60,000 nt of DNA from Membranipora membranacea (lineage: Eukaryota; Bryozoa; Gymnolaemata; Cheilostomatida; Membraniporidae): NCBI GenBank assembly GCA_914767715.1, contig OU612067.1, positions 5,706,001-5,766,000 of the forward strand, read 5' to 3'. The notes under the pieces were generated by a model. It saw only the letters and a list, made by a program, of their open reading frames with translations, did not search any database and was not told where the DNA came from. The position numbers and the translations under genes are program-made. Positions 19,801 through 32,043 of this stretch are shown piece after piece. The first letter of the stretch is position 1. Every line of letters starts with the position of its first letter.

Positions 19801-22475
19801 TTTGTAATTGGTAAATTTCCTAATATGCCAACATTTATTCCCTTTCTTTCAATACAACTCACACTGACTTGTACGCTGATAAGTCCCTAAAGACAGTCTC
19901 AACATTAAAATTTCATCAGTTTTGAATGCCTTACCCATGTCCATTTATTCTATTACTAAGCCAACATCTTTTAAACATGCAGTACACGAGTACTTTCTGT
20001 TTTGATTATATTCCTTTTTTAATTTTTATTTAGGCATTCATTAAGGAATGATAACATTACATTATTACAAGCATAAAATTTATTAGGATTTTAAAGACTA
20101 GCAAAATTTTAGAGCTGTTTATTTCTACTTTTAGTATATGTGGCCTCTAGGAACTCCAAAGACATCTGCAGCTGCACCCTCAGCGGGGCAGGCGCTAACC
20201 ACATCTCTCAACCAACCCATATGTAACAAGATGAGAAGCTGATCATTGGAATTTGGTAATTAGTGAATTTCCTAAATAATCCAAAATTCCCCTTGCTTTA
20301 AATACAACTCAATCGGGCTCTGATTATGTTTTATTATAATTTTTATTCAACGTGACCCCTCACACGGACCCCTCACACTGACCCCTCACACTGCTTCGAA
20401 GGCATAATTTTGAAGCAGTCTGGTCTCAGTGTCTCTGCAATAGCCGAGCTATTTGGTATGCCTGTGATGGAGCGTATATAATAAAGATACTATATACCAC
20501 GTACTATATCTATTGATGATGAATGATGACGCACATGTCAGTTTTGCACAGTGTAATGTTCAAAATTGTGAAACAAGCAAATGAGCCACCAATATTTCAA
20601 ATTGAGTCATAGACTGAGCACTAGGGCCATAGAGTATCCTATAGAATGGGTGGATAATTATATTTGTCTCAGGTTCAACCAAATATTGGAATGCAAAATT
20701 ACATAACCTAATGATGAGAAAGTGACATCAAAAACTTCGGTACCTTTTTGCTCAGTCCAAATCAGGTTATTGGCAGGTCCTTCAAATATCACATAACAAC
20801 GAACAAAAGGGGCAAATTAGTGTTTTTGTAATTTTATGTGCTCGGTTAACTGGATACATAGTTAAATGGTATCATTCAGGTTACAAATATCATTCACAAG
20901 TCACGCAGCAATACAAATGGTTGTCTGTTGTGCTATGTGAAAGTGTGTTGTTACTTGATGTTGGAAGGATAGAAATTTCAATCTTCTATATAATTATATA
21001 TAATGCAAGTCCCACAAGGCTCAGACAAAAATTTTCCTTGTTGCTCGATTAGTATTGGGCATATCCTAAATCACATATCACTAGAATTTCACAATCTTGA
21101 ACTAACATTCTTAAGTACATGTTCTAAATTACATCCTGTACAAGTTTGCTTTGAGTAGTTGACAACTTAACTTACCTGTATCGGCTCCACCTCCAGGAAG
21201 CTTCCATAAAGCTTTGACTCCCTCAAACCGCTCCTTGATGGCCAGAACTTTTCCTTCATTGTTTACAACGAACCCGGATACGCCTGTAGATAACCAGAAT
21301 ACAACAGAGCCAGTCAGATAATGCATAGATAACACAAAAATCAAGCGAGCACATAAGATTCATGTAACCTTTCAATCAGTTATTACAATACATTTACTTA
21401 CCAATGTAATGGTTAGCATAGGGAGGAAAGTTATTAGGTTCAGTTGGGCTCAGCCACATCAGCATCAGAACATAGCCTGGCTTAGCATGATGGAAGTCAA
21501 ATCCCAACTGCAATCAAAGCACAATATCCACATCGTTAATATGAATTTACCAATTGAATTTGAATGGAAGGATATCAACTGACCAACCGCATTCTATGAT
21601 GGTGGTTTATGTGGAAAGGGTCACTAATATAATGAAAACAAACAATGATAATAATAAAAAAAAATAATATATGGATGCTTTGAGCAGCTATTTTAGGTTA
21701 CATTTTATTGTTAGAGGTTTACTTAAGACATTTATAACACATTGTTCATTGAAACCAACCTTAATTAATTGAGGTATGCGGTATGCCAAATTTGATGGTA
21801 TGCTCACAGTTAGTGCTCTGACACCGGTGTTCTTCCAGTTTTCCATGGATGCTATAAGAGAAAGAATAGGCTTAGAATGGGAAGTTAAGAGTTATTAAAA
21901 TCAAGGGGTCCTCTTGAGATACAACATACAGTGGTACGCATACCACTGCACAGCATACAGATAGACAGCTAGAAACCATGAGTCAAGCGCTGTTTCAATG
22001 CCTTTTCTAGTACAACCTCCTGATTGCAGTTGTACTAGTGAGAAAGTTACCACATATTTGAAAGTTGGGGGGCAAGAAATAACTCTAAATTATCATCATA
22101 ACTACAAGTCTCTCCTCAAAGTCTCCATCAGCACATTGATGCTTGGCATCACCAATACTCAACACAACACAATCAAACCTACAATCACGGAAAAATTGGC
22201 AAGTTTTCTTTACAAACTATGAGATAAATGTGTGTATCTACATAGGTGGCCTGAATGATCATGCAAAGATCCACCAAACTCTACCAAAGACCTACCACCC
22301 TTATAGCGCCGCAACACATTAAACCTGAAATGGATTGAGAAAACGAGCCTCTTTCGTTGTTCTAATAATAAAATAATGAGAACAAAAAACAATGAGGTAA
22401 AAGAGCCGAATCCTACCTGTCTTTTTCTTCTATAGAAACAGGCTGTCCATCGGCTAGATTTGAGTGGGTGGTCAT
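16893..22475 (-). CDS. NUDT6-like Nudix hydrolase, multi-exon
   Basis: Minus-strand exons with matching phases: 21851-21760 (ENWKNTGVRALTVSIP), 21507-21402 (LGFDFHHAKPGYVLMLMWL, then PPYANHYI), 21283-21176 (GVSGFVVNNEGKVLAI, ending ALWKLPGGGADT), 17626-17424 (GEDLAETAKREVFEETGI onward) and 17096-16947 (IEEYSAQLHSLNRFI). The last either splices at GTAGGT or reads on to TGA at 16893. The joined exons form a complete Nudix box, G-x5-E-x7-REVFEETGI, with the metal-binding REVFEE core intact. 'FHHAK' and the Nudix domain place it with NUDT6. Two tentative 5' exons, 22475-22417 (starting MTTHSNLADGQPVS) and a 29-nt piece 22324-22296, join in phase but are weak. The 3.5-kb intron 17627-21175 is far larger than the others and contains duplicated plus-strand exons. 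Confidence 0.85.
17992..18026. repeat. Perfect 14-bp stem hairpin
   Basis: CAGGGAGTTTGGGA and its exact complement TCCCAAACTCCCTG are separated by TATAAAA. It lies in the large NUDT6 intron, and no matching arm pair was noticed in copy 1 (near 7080-7100). The origin is unknown; it may be a foldback insertion of a few dozen bases. Confidence 0.8.
18290..19440. repeat. Local tandem duplication inside segmental copy 2
   Basis: About 250-300 bp starting 'cacaaagttaacaca.ggg' at 18310 recur at 19190. They include 'catgacgttaaaaagaacga', 'gaatgggtcatgcataagta' and 'ggcttgaatgggatatttg', and end at the acceptor of the small exon (18521 and 19388). Copy 1 has a single version (7090-7365). In the first unit the exon frame stops (TTGGATTAGTTAA); in the second it is open. 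Confidence 0.85.
18699..18946 (+). CDS. Terminal exon with basic start, possible homeodomain tail
   Basis: Acceptor TTTTATTAG, then 82 open codons to TGA at 18944-18946. The exon starts with two bases GA that complete an Arg or Gly codon, followed by RAKNRNRGRHGG, then Ser/Pro/Met-rich sequence (SMSMEVNRSPTSPLDCETS) ending LPYVMNPESYF. 'R-RAKNRNR' resembles the end of a homeodomain recognition helix (xRRAKxRxR), and such genes often have an intron in this helix. However, no upstream exon with the rest of a homeodomain was found on this strand. Low-complexity transcription-factor-like C-termini are common, so the family is uncertain. Confidence 0.4.
19388..20222 (+). CDS. Three exons of an unknown duplicated gene, copy 2
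   Basis: 19388-19427 (acceptor TTCTTAG, donor GTTAG) reads ELPKPSISYSISM. 19693-19773 is 27 codons, starting GANETGRVNSGSVVQ and ending ITEDEKR, with donor GTAAGA. 20135-20222 starts YMWPLGTPKTSAAAPS, with possible donor GTAACA. It matches the 7311-8221 set in order, phase and the length of the middle exon. The differences between the two middle exons fall about 10, 3 and 6 on third, first and second codon positions by my count, as expected under protein constraint. It lies antisense inside the large NUDT6 intron. No terminal exon like 8820-8944 is seen after it. Confidence 0.5.
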
Positions 22476-22761
22476 GATATGTGTGAGTGAGATCACAGAC
22501 GAATTAGGCACTAATCTGTTTTGTCTGTATGAGTTGCGAGGAGTCAAGACAGTCCAGTGGCTTGAAAACAATCTTCCAAGTTTGCTTAGCCTTATGAGTC
22601 TGTAGTCATGTAGTCATGACACAAAAGTTGCTTGAAAGTTACCATTCCATCCAATTCTAAAAGTTTTAGAAATATAATCACATATCATCTCATCTCAATT
22701 AGTAGTAGGATGGCTGACAGGTTCTCAATGTTATCAACCTCACCTGCTTCAACATATGACA

Positions 22762-22862
22762 TAGACTAGATCTAAAATTAATTGATCTCATCATCATATA
22801 TGATGATGGATGGTGAGATCAATTGAATTTAATAACAATTAATCAACTCTAGATCTAGTCTT
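22762..22862. repeat. Imperfect 100-bp inverted repeat
   Basis: Outer arms AGACTAGATCTA and TAGATCTAGTCT, and inner arms TTGATCTCATCATCATA and TATGATGATGGATGGTGAG, fold around an empty centre. The right arm is about 20 bases longer than the left. It may be a small foldback element or a decayed MITE. No clear target duplication. Confidence 0.75.
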
Positions 22863-24666
22863 CATTTGAACATATCCCACTGACTGGTCACTACTAGTGA
22901 CTGACCATGTGGTGATAATGGCCATTTGAAAAGTATACATACATGTAACTCCAGATGAATATGAGCCGACCTCCAGTTATCTTTAGACCAGCAGCTTCCC
23001 TGAGTTGTTTAAAGTTGTTACTGAGACGTCAGGCAATGCATAACGTAGACGCTGACAGATTTTTAAATGATTACTCTACTGACACAAAGTTTTCCACTGA
23101 TGTAAATCCTCAACTAAACAAACATGCTGTGTATTCTACCGCGGATCCATGAATTAGTATCAGTATGTAAACTTCCACTTCATCTACCCAAGGAGGTCAT
23201 TTTGGTCACTCACCCGTCTGCTTTCACATCACATTCACACTGATTTCGAGATTACACTATTAGTATGTGTATCTCTGATCGATAGAGCTTCTGTCGCAAA
23301 TATTGAGCACCTACATTTGGCTGAAAAAGAGGACAACTTTAATTTTATCAAACAGACATGATCGAAACAGTTTTCCTAGCTCTGCATTATTAGTTCTCTC
23401 TTCTGAGCTTAGGCTAGCAATACACAGTTTCGATGTCACTTTTCTTGTCAGAAACATGTGCTAAATGCCCTTCTAAAACTGTTAAAAGGTGATATCAGAT
23501 TTTCTAAATATAAATTAGAATATTTTAACAAAGAATGAGAAAATGATAAGTGTATATCCAAAAGTTTGGGTAATCATCCATACGTCTCCTAAATACTGAA
23601 TTTCAGCTGCACTCAAGCTAAGTGAATTAATTCACTCTCTATCGATCAGAGATATACATGCAATAGTATATCACGTGATCAGTGTGCATCACATTCCCTG
23701 AGGTAGCTTGGACTTGGTAAATTTCTTCCCAAATTGAGGGAACTCAAACAAAAGTAGAATATTCCAGCACTGTTGTCGGTGGACATCAAACTCCTTATTC
23801 AAAGTTCCGATACATTTCAATGTGGAATGTAGGGAAATTGCGTTTGTTCGTACAGAGAAGATAACTCTTCATTCTCAAAATCATTTCATTTCATTGTATC
23901 AGGGATTGTAATGTGTGTGGGGGCCAGACTTGTTAGAAGTACTACATCCTAACTAAAACCCCCTAGGTAGTTCCATTTCATTGAACATTCATGGAATACT
24001 TGTATCAGCTCAACCTTCATTGCATGTCAATTCTCGGTCTAAGTGTTCAGATGACTGCAACTAACTGCAAATGCGAGTTTGTGGCATTACAGGATTAGCA
24101 GGAGTGAAGTAGCCTTTCATCTCCATTAATATGCTGCCAAAGTGACAAAACATAACATGCCTTTGTGCATAGAGATTGTAAACTACTAGGTCACATGCTC
24201 ATAGTGATATTCAATAGTGTTCAGGGTAAAGAAAACAAAACCGTATAAAAATACTGAAAAGAATAATAAAATAAAATCTTATGTAAGATTGAGAACAAAA
24301 ATATGTCAAGAAAGTGTAACTTATAATAAGGGGAATGAACTGGTCGGGCGGTTTGGAGGCACAAAAACATAAATATGCATTAACTCAAGGAGGTAAAGAA
24401 GTAAGTAAATGACAGATGAATAAGCTAATGAGCACAATATCTCTGTAAATTATGGAAGCTCATGAGGAGAGACGGGATTCTTCTTCCTGCAGTTTTGATA
24501 CTAGCTTCAAACACAAGAGTAGTAACTTTATCTACTCCGTCATGTTTCATTTTGGCACATTATGTTTGATTCTTAGGGCTGAGGATGCTCTTCAGCTTCC
24601 ACTATGATGAACGGCAAGGTGGCTGGCAGTCGCAAACTTTTCTCTCTATTCAATCAGATGTGTATG
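22863..24666. other. No gene seen
   Basis: AT-rich intergenic DNA. The text 'ctctga.tcgatagag' (23272-23290) and its inverse near 23636-23652 suggest further diverged inverted sequence, but no coding or named element could be supported. Confidence 0.4.
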
Positions 24667-27600
24667 CTACGACCATGTGTCTATTCTTAGAGTCGGCAGT
24701 TTGCTGAACTTAAAACCTCTTACTTGACAGGCAGCAAGGGTCATGTAAAAGCGATAGTGATATCCTGTAAAACAAAACAGTGAACAATATTTAAAATAAA
24801 AGAGGATGAGAATCACTACAAAAAAATTTTACCTTACTATCCATCCATTATGATTATAAAGTGTTGTGTGAGTTTGTCAAAGCTAGAGCCTGCATAATAT
24901 TTCTGACATGGCTAAAATTGATATACTGATAGTGGCATATTTTCATCAATTTTTGCAGATAACACAATAAGAAATTGATGTCGGTCAAGGAAGGGAGAGG
25001 TGCGGTCAAATATGTTTGTTGCAACACCAATTAATATTCAATGCTGTGGTCGCAGTACTACTTAGGACAATTACTATCAAAAATGAGCAACCAAAAGCAC
25101 AAAACCAGCTGTGGGCAACCTGCGGCCTTTTTGCCAGTGCGGCCTAATGGGTAATCTTTTGCGCCCTACTGCTCGAAACACTGGGAAACAGCCATGTACA
25201 CAACCGTTTGCCAGACACAAAAATCCAGTAGATTAGATAAACAAGATTAAGCTAAACTGATGCTTATTGCAACATAACAATAAAATTTTTATCGACACCT
25301 AAATCTGCTTTAGTTTGTATAAAAAATACACAGTGCGAAATTATACTTCGCGTTAAAGTTTGTGCCGGAAAAATATGTTGTGGCCTTTTGTGTTGATTCT
25401 GCATAAAATTCGGCCTTCTTAAAAAAAGGTTGCCAACCCATGCACTAAACCAAAACATGTAGCTCCTTAAATAGATCTCTGTATTTAGACAGGGTAGACT
25501 GCCACAAAGACTATCATCTGACAGATAATTTGAAGTTGTCCTACCTCCTGGTATTAGTAGTATGATCCCACCAATCAAAAATATCACCGATTTCAAATCT
25601 GTAAATATCAGAGAATATCATCAAATATCTAGCTTTTAATCCACTGGACACACACAATAAAACACATCTCAGTGACGGGGCCATCCCATGTTGATGCATG
25701 AAATAGAACTCCTACTATAAAATATACACAGTCATCCATAGCTTTTAATCCAATTGCAATTTTAAATACCATGGCATCTTTGCAAACTATCTGTACCTGT
25801 ACAACAACAATGACAATATTCAGATGAGTTGTATCATAAGTGAGAGTTGTCTCCTTGTGAAAAAAATTACATGCTAATGCTATGCGATTGAGAAGATTGA
25901 AGTTGCTAACCATTGCTAAGAGTAGGCCTACAGCACTTAATTGAGTGCCCAATTTCGCAAGAAGTAGGCAGCAACTCCCCTCCCCATCTCTCGGTACCAG
26001 ATTAGATAGAGCGACACGTATTCAGAGATTTCTCTTTCGATCTTCACTCAATTGCACTGATAAAACCGTGTTAGGGCCTCAGAACATGGACTTTTGGGGT
26101 GTAGTATTTCACCAAGCCATCAAATATCTTTTCCAGGCACACATATCACCCATTCCTGATGAAAACTCTGATTTTAATCATGGCAGGCCTACAGACAAAA
26201 TAAACTTTTTGATGATTCGGGTTTGAGTAGAACTTACCATCATGAAATGCTCTGCCTTGTGACAACTTATAAGAACCAACAGCCAGACCAAACATGAATG
26301 ATGCTACAAAAAAAGGAAATAACCAAATATACATACATTGTTGACAAACAAAAGCTGAGAAATTGCGTACAATTACGTATTAATTTTAACTTAGTTGATA
26401 TTTCATTATTTGACGAGAAAGATGTGTTCATTGGTGTTCAACAGTGTGATGAGGCAGGTGCTTTTAGAGTTTAAATTTCATTTGAGATTTAAATATTAAA
26501 TAAACCAGGGACTACTGCCATGAGGAAGACGCAAACTTATAAAGCTGAGCTGACATGAATTTTATGTCTAGATTTCACACAAGGCAACTATTTGTGATCT
26601 GAAAAAGTCCACAGCTCTGAAATTCCTGTAATGATATACTTTCTACCAATATAAGTATTATCTTAGCTGAATGTAAGAACAACTGGAAACAGGACGCCGT
26701 TGATGACTGTCATTGGAAGTAAGGGATTGTTTTACAAAATAAACCAACAGAGACTTAGAGTCTTGACCTCTCATATTCAAGTGACAAAGCTAAACCCGTA
26801 TACACAGCCTTCAAACAGGTATATGATGAGATATCATCTCTCTTATTCCACTGCTCTCGGTAGGCTACATACCTAATCCCAGGATCATCAGTGCAAACGA
26901 ACCGAGGTATACTTTCCAGTTTCTTCTGATCGTAGGGTGCTTCAGGACTCTACAATGTATAAAATAGAATAGTCAGATCCGGTAATAAAGTTTGATGCAT
27001 GGACCTCTCACATACATATCCACATGTAGTTTAGGAAATAAACATACACAAAATATGAGAAACTATTAGTTACACTGTTTAACGACCATGTTGAATAGAG
27101 TTGTCAGTCTAAAAAATAATGTATATTCAACGGAGTATTACTCCAAATAGCCTACAACCAAGTATTCTTTCTCTACACATTAACACAGCTGAACCTACTT
27201 TTTCATTTTTGACCTAGCCTAGGGGAAGCCATTGAATCATTAATCAATCTTATCATGATCCTAGTTAAAGGTAATCAGAGGTGGTGGAACACCTTTTCTT
27301 CTACTGAGCGAAAATGGGCAGTCATAGCATGAAAAACACATTCACTAATGATAACCATTAAAATATACTCCATTGAATAGGTATCTGAGTATCTTTCATG
27401 TCACAAAATGCCAAGAAAATATTCAGGTCAGAATAACAGGCTTCTCGACCATTCGATGATAGATACTACGTCCATTTACAAGGCTCTCTCTAGTACAAGA
27501 TCATCCAAATGTTGTTTTCACAAAGTACCCAGGTGTAAAATGAGTCTGGGTCAGTCTGAGACAGTATCTGGAAAGCTTCCAACTTTCCAGATACTGTGCC

Positions 27601-28957
27601 AGACTCATTTTTTGCTGAGTTTTTGTCATTGTCATGTTCACATTGACTGGGATGGCTATCTGGGACAATGTGGACCAGCCTTTACAATCTGCAAAGGGTA
27701 CTACCTGCATAATCCTTTTTGCTTAGACTGATCATAATCTATCTCATCCAGCTGATCTTCTTCTGCACTTCACTGAGATATCAATATTTTATATGTGCTG
27801 CAAAATAAAGAGAACCAGATAATCACCTCAATTATAACCTCAAAAATCATATCAATATCATCTATATGTACATATTCAGGAGTTGCTCACTGTTCATATT
27901 ACCTGTAGATAAATGTGCTTTCACCTAGGTCTATGGCTGTTAAAGTCGCTGAGTTTATAAACTCATATTAAATATCCGGGATATATCAACTAACTGACCA
28001 TATACTGTCTTACAAATCAAGTTTTGAACCTTGCATATCCTACCTAATGAATAAGTCTGAAGGCTCAAGCAGCTCCATCCAGGATTTTATGGCATTACAT
28101 CATCAAATTTGGCATTGGTTGATAAGGAATGGCCACAAGATCATAAATGGAGCATTTGACCTATATTTTTACCAGTACACAGAAGAAGAACTTACATTTC
28201 AACAGATTTTTCATCCTTAGAGTTGCTGTTCTGTCGATCAACAAGCTGAACTGACAATGGTGATGCTGAGTTTTCCTAAAAAAGAGTGATAGTGTTCTTG
28301 AAGCCTGACCTCTTTGACCTCCAAATAATTATTATCCACTAGCTAACCATTAACTGACAATAATGAGTATTTAATGAGACCTTAATTCTCCATCGGAGTG
28401 GCTCAATTATATAATATTGACAATTTGAATTAAGTTGGTGTCTTTTTTGGAGCTCTGTGACTATAGGATGGGTGTGTGTGTCATAGAAAAAATTACGATG
28501 GAAGATTGAGATTTAGACCGGTAGTCATTTGAAACACATGATCATGACACATTATCATGCAGCACACCCTGCCAGTTAATGGGACATGGAATTTCAGTAA
28601 TTTACCACCTACACACACGGCCATGAACTGATGTTCTGAAGCCTTCAATTCTAACTCACAGAAGTAGGTTCATGTATTGGGGATTCATCACCAGTGTTCA
28701 GCGTGACTGATTTTGGTAGAGAGCTGCTGATCCCTGTCTGCACGATGATCAGGTGCTCCATTAGACAGATAGCTATGTAGCCTTTCAGTGAGTCATCTTG
28801 TAGCACCAGTCTAGGACTGTCACCTGTCGCAAGTTTGTTTGTTGGAAGGTTAAGTCTCGGTTTTGGTATGAAGTCTGAGGCCTTGCTTTTTCGATTTTTG
28901 TGGCGTCTGTTCTTCATCCGAGTCAATGAGAATATTATCATCGTTGTCTTCTGCCAT
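24667..28957 (-). CDS. TMEM134/TMEM230-family (DUF872) membrane protein
   Basis: Six minus-strand exons: 28957-28660, 28275-28196 (ENSASPLSVQLVDRQNS), 26949-26873 (VLKHPTIRRNWKVYLGSF, then ALMILGL), 26303-26238 (SFMFGLAVGSYKLSQG), 25598-25545 (LKSVIFLIGGIILLIPG), 24764-24667 (GYHYRFYMTLAACQVRGF, then FSKLPTLRIDTWS and TAG). Every junction from exon 1's 3' border onward keeps phase. The family hallmarks are two hydrophobic segments, an N-terminal 'NWKV' lead-in, 'IPGGYH' and 'RGF.F..LP' at the end. Members are small endomembrane proteins linked to secretory and vesicle traffic. Exon 1 is the weak part: the ATG at 28957 opens MAEDNDDNILIDSDEEQTP but reaches TAA, while the frame that joins exon 2 contains PRLNLPTNKLATGDSP. 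Either a small indel is present or translation starts elsewhere. Confidence 0.85.
27553..27605. ncRNA. Pre-miRNA-sized hairpin in a TMEM intron
   Basis: Two 23-base arms (27553-27575 and 27583-27605) pair over CAGTATCTGGAAAG with a 7-base loop and a few mismatches at the outer end. Pairing resumes farther out (AAAATGAGTCT with AGACTCATTTT). It lies between exons 2 and 3 of the TMEM134-like gene. The shape is compatible with a small-RNA precursor or a tiny foldback element. Nothing but shape supports a transcript. Confidence 0.4.
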
Positions 28958-30660
28958 AGTCTCTACTTATGTTCTGGAAGCAATTTTTCTATCTGAGACA
29001 ACAAAACCTATTATCTCATATTATTTCTGATGATCTTCAGAAAGGTGAGTTTTCTTCTTTCTTTGCAGTGTACTATCAACTGTAAACAAAAATCACAAAT
29101 CATCAAAAAGCTGATAAAAAGTTCAAGCCAATACATACTGCCACATATTTCCCTGCATCCTTTGGCTATTATATTACCTTGGAATATGTCTTCAAACATT
29201 ACAAGGTACAGGATGATTTTCTCCCACACTTGTGCCTACATATCAAACAATGAGACTCGGCCACTCCAAAATATGATTAACATATCCATCAAATAACACC
29301 CAAACATCATATTTTATCATGCAGTTATCTCTGATTTTCTTTTTTGAAATATCGGCTGAAAATTGACAGATTCTATTTAATTTACATCCAAAAACAATGA
29401 TCAACCTCGACTATAGCATGAAACTCTTCTGATAGTAGATAAACGAAGCACAATTATTGTGGACAATGAGGCATATCTAGGGTACTGTCCTTATAATATA
29501 GTCAAGGTAAAAACTGAGACAAATACTGCATCCTTGAATGATCCAGGTTTATGTACAAAATAGATCCTTCCTCTTCTGTCATATAACCTTTGACATTTAG
29601 CTTATTACTAATATACGCTTGGTTATAAAATAATTAATCTAGCTTCTTGTTTACATATGACTCCTGTGTACTACATGTTGTTCTCTCTTTTTTTCTGGCA
29701 CGGGAGACTACAGGGAATCCTTTCACATAGACCTCTGAGATGATGCAGTAATTTTCTTAATGCCATTCAGACAAGTTATGCTGCAAGTTTAATTCTGGTA
29801 ACACCTAATATTTATGAGGTCATTAGGCATATCACCCCTTGATAAAAGAAGAGGAGAGACCTAGCCAGCTTACTCCTAATTCATGGGGCAATTGGAGGCT
29901 TGGATACATTGAAAACCACATGGGAGCTACTACAGTCTATGAAAAACATTAAATACGGCCAATTTCTCGATTACATTACATCATTAGTTGTGGGCAATCT
30001 TTGGGTCCTTTAGTTTTTTTGTTATGATACAGAGTACATTAGACCTATATACCTTTCATTCAGCCAACTGATTGAACTTTACTACTTATATCTAAAACAG
30101 CATGGTGTTGCCCTTAATGGGTCTTTGCACCTTTTAATGATACTAGTGGAAATATAAACACATTTTGTGGTAAATTAAAAGGGAGAAAACACAACCAATA
30201 CGTTGCTACTGCCAATTAAGGGTGCCAGGCCATGTTTGAATGCCGGCCCCGGTCACTTAATGTCAGAAAAAAAAACAATAGACCAGTATGGCCAGTCATC
30301 ATGCCCATGACAATATATTTACCAGTTCTGAAAGGGACCATTTGACCTGTCACTGGTGTCGAATGTGTGAAAACTCATATGAAGAGAGGCATTCTTGAGA
30401 CATTGTCAAGGCAGTTTTGAGATGTTATAAGGCAATCTTGAAGCGACATGAGGTTGTCTTGAGGCAATGCAGGCCTAAGACTTATTTGAGGACAATTTTG
30501 AGACCAAGTCTAACTCCTTGCGTACACACAGATAATTTTTTACCTCAGTTCTTACCTCAGGTGAGGTAATTGCTACATCAGGGTTGATGAATCTAGCAAT
30601 GTGTTTCTCGTAAGTCCGTATTCGTTCAAAGTCATCAACAGTGTGTCATCAACAGGAAGC
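28958..30660. other. No gene seen
   Basis: AT-rich sequence 5' of the TMEM134-like gene, which should include its promoter, but no motif is clear enough to mark. The stretch 30350-30500 repeats a 'gaga.a..cttgag' theme (for example TTTTGAGA, TCTTGAAG, TCTTGAGG), a degenerate short repeat. Confidence 0.45.
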
Positions 30661-30666
30661 GGGATG

Positions 30667-32043
30667 CTATCCAGGGCGTGAAAGTAAGGAGCTGGCAGTC
30701 TTCATAAAGAAGGACCGCTGATGGTGTTGAGTTTTGACATGGGGGATCAGGTACTGATGACCATGTCTGCGAGAAAGATGGTGTGTCGCATGTTGCATAT
30801 GTTTGGTGATGGTATCAGAGTCTGCGTAGTGCCTCTCCCGGAATAGTTTCAGCCTTCTTTCCTTGCGTCTCTCTCCTAGCTGCTCCCATCCAAGACTGTG
30901 TACTAATCCGGTGACACTTGTCTTCCTATCACTCCTTCTGATACCGCACACAAACCTTGCCGCTCTCCTTTGTACAGCTAATAGGGAAGTTTCCTGGGTT
31001 GATGTTAGCGAGTCCCAGGAGCAGCAAGCACTGGCCTGACCAGTTGTTTGTATGCCAGCGATTTGACTTCTTCGTTGGTGGTGGTCACATTTCTTCTGAT
31101 GAATCCTAGTGTGTTGTTTGCCTTGGTAGCGATGTTGGGTATGCGTTTGTTCCAGCGCAATTTTGAATCCATGGTTACTCCAAGATACTTGACTTAGTCA
31201 GTCCTAGGTATTTTCAGGTCATGCAGGCTGAGAGAATGTTGTGGCGGTTTAGTTTTCCTGGTGAATGATATGTGTTGGCACTTGGCAGGGTGGAATTCCA
31301 TATTCCAGGTTTTCTCCCATCCCTCCAGGGTCTTGAGGTCTGCCTGGAGTTTATCGCTGTTGTTTTCGGTGTTATAGAGGATTGTGTCATCAGCAAAGAG
31401 TCTTACTGTAGAATGCAGTCCTTGGGGGAGGTCATCAATGTAAAAGAGGAAGGGTAGGCCCTACGACGCTTCCCTGCGGCACTCCTGATGTCACAGGTAC
31501 AGTTGATGATAAGGAGCCCTCCACAGCAACCTGTTGGGATCTGTTAGATAAGAATTCCTCCACCCAAGAGCAAATTTGGTAGCAGACTCCTTTATTCTCC
31601 AACTTGGTGATGAGTTTCTGATGGTTGACTTTATCGAACGCTTTCGAGAAATCCATCACACAAGCCTCGGTTTGTATTCCTTGATCCAAGTTGCTTGAGA
31701 TATCGGCGACGAGCTCAACCAGCTGTTTGTCACAGCCTTGGTTTTTTCGGAAGCCATGTTGGTTACGGAACAGTAGGTGGTTTTCCTCAGCGTAGTTCAT
31801 CAAATGACTAGTGACTATATGTTCTAGAACCTTACTAGTCACACATGTAAGGCTGATGGGTCTATAGTTGGATGGTTGATGTCTGTCTCCCTTCTTGAAC
31901 ACTGGGCAGATGATGGCATTTCTCCAGTCTGAAGGTACTTCAGCCTTGTCTAGTGATAGTTGGAAGAGTGTGGCAAGTGGGGATGCAAGCACTTCAGCAT
32001 TCTCTCTGAGAACAGATAACCCGATTTCAAAGGCAGTAATCAA
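30667..32043 (-). mobile_element. LINE reverse transcriptase, decayed
   Basis: Minus strand. The RT fingers and palm read SDWRNAIICPVFKKGD, NYRPISLTCVTSKVLE, CVMDFSKAFDKVNH and VTSGVPQGSVVGP. The frame is then lost by one base near 31455, and the next frame continues IDDLPQGL and VRLFADDTILYN (the catalytic pair at 31386-31397). The C-terminal portion (SLRWNKRIPNIATKANNTLG, then RRNVTTT) has further stops. The order and motifs are those of CR1/Jockey-like non-LTR elements. The endonuclease part is missing upstream, so this is a 5'-truncated copy. Confidence 0.9.

Larger units (their letters stand above)
16097..21090. repeat. Segmental duplication, copy 2
   Basis: Direct copy of 5199-8600 (see that entry for landmarks). 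It is longer because the stretch around 18290-18590 is repeated at 19140-19440, with a unique exon-like piece (18699-18946) between them. The catalytic NUDT6 exon here keeps its frame and splice sites, so this is the better-preserved copy. Confidence 0.85.

Noticed and set aside
25629-25952. 107-codon minus-strand ORF between TMEM134-like exons 4 and 5
   Set aside because: It lies in the intron between exons with matched phases; hydrophobic composition reflects T-rich DNA.
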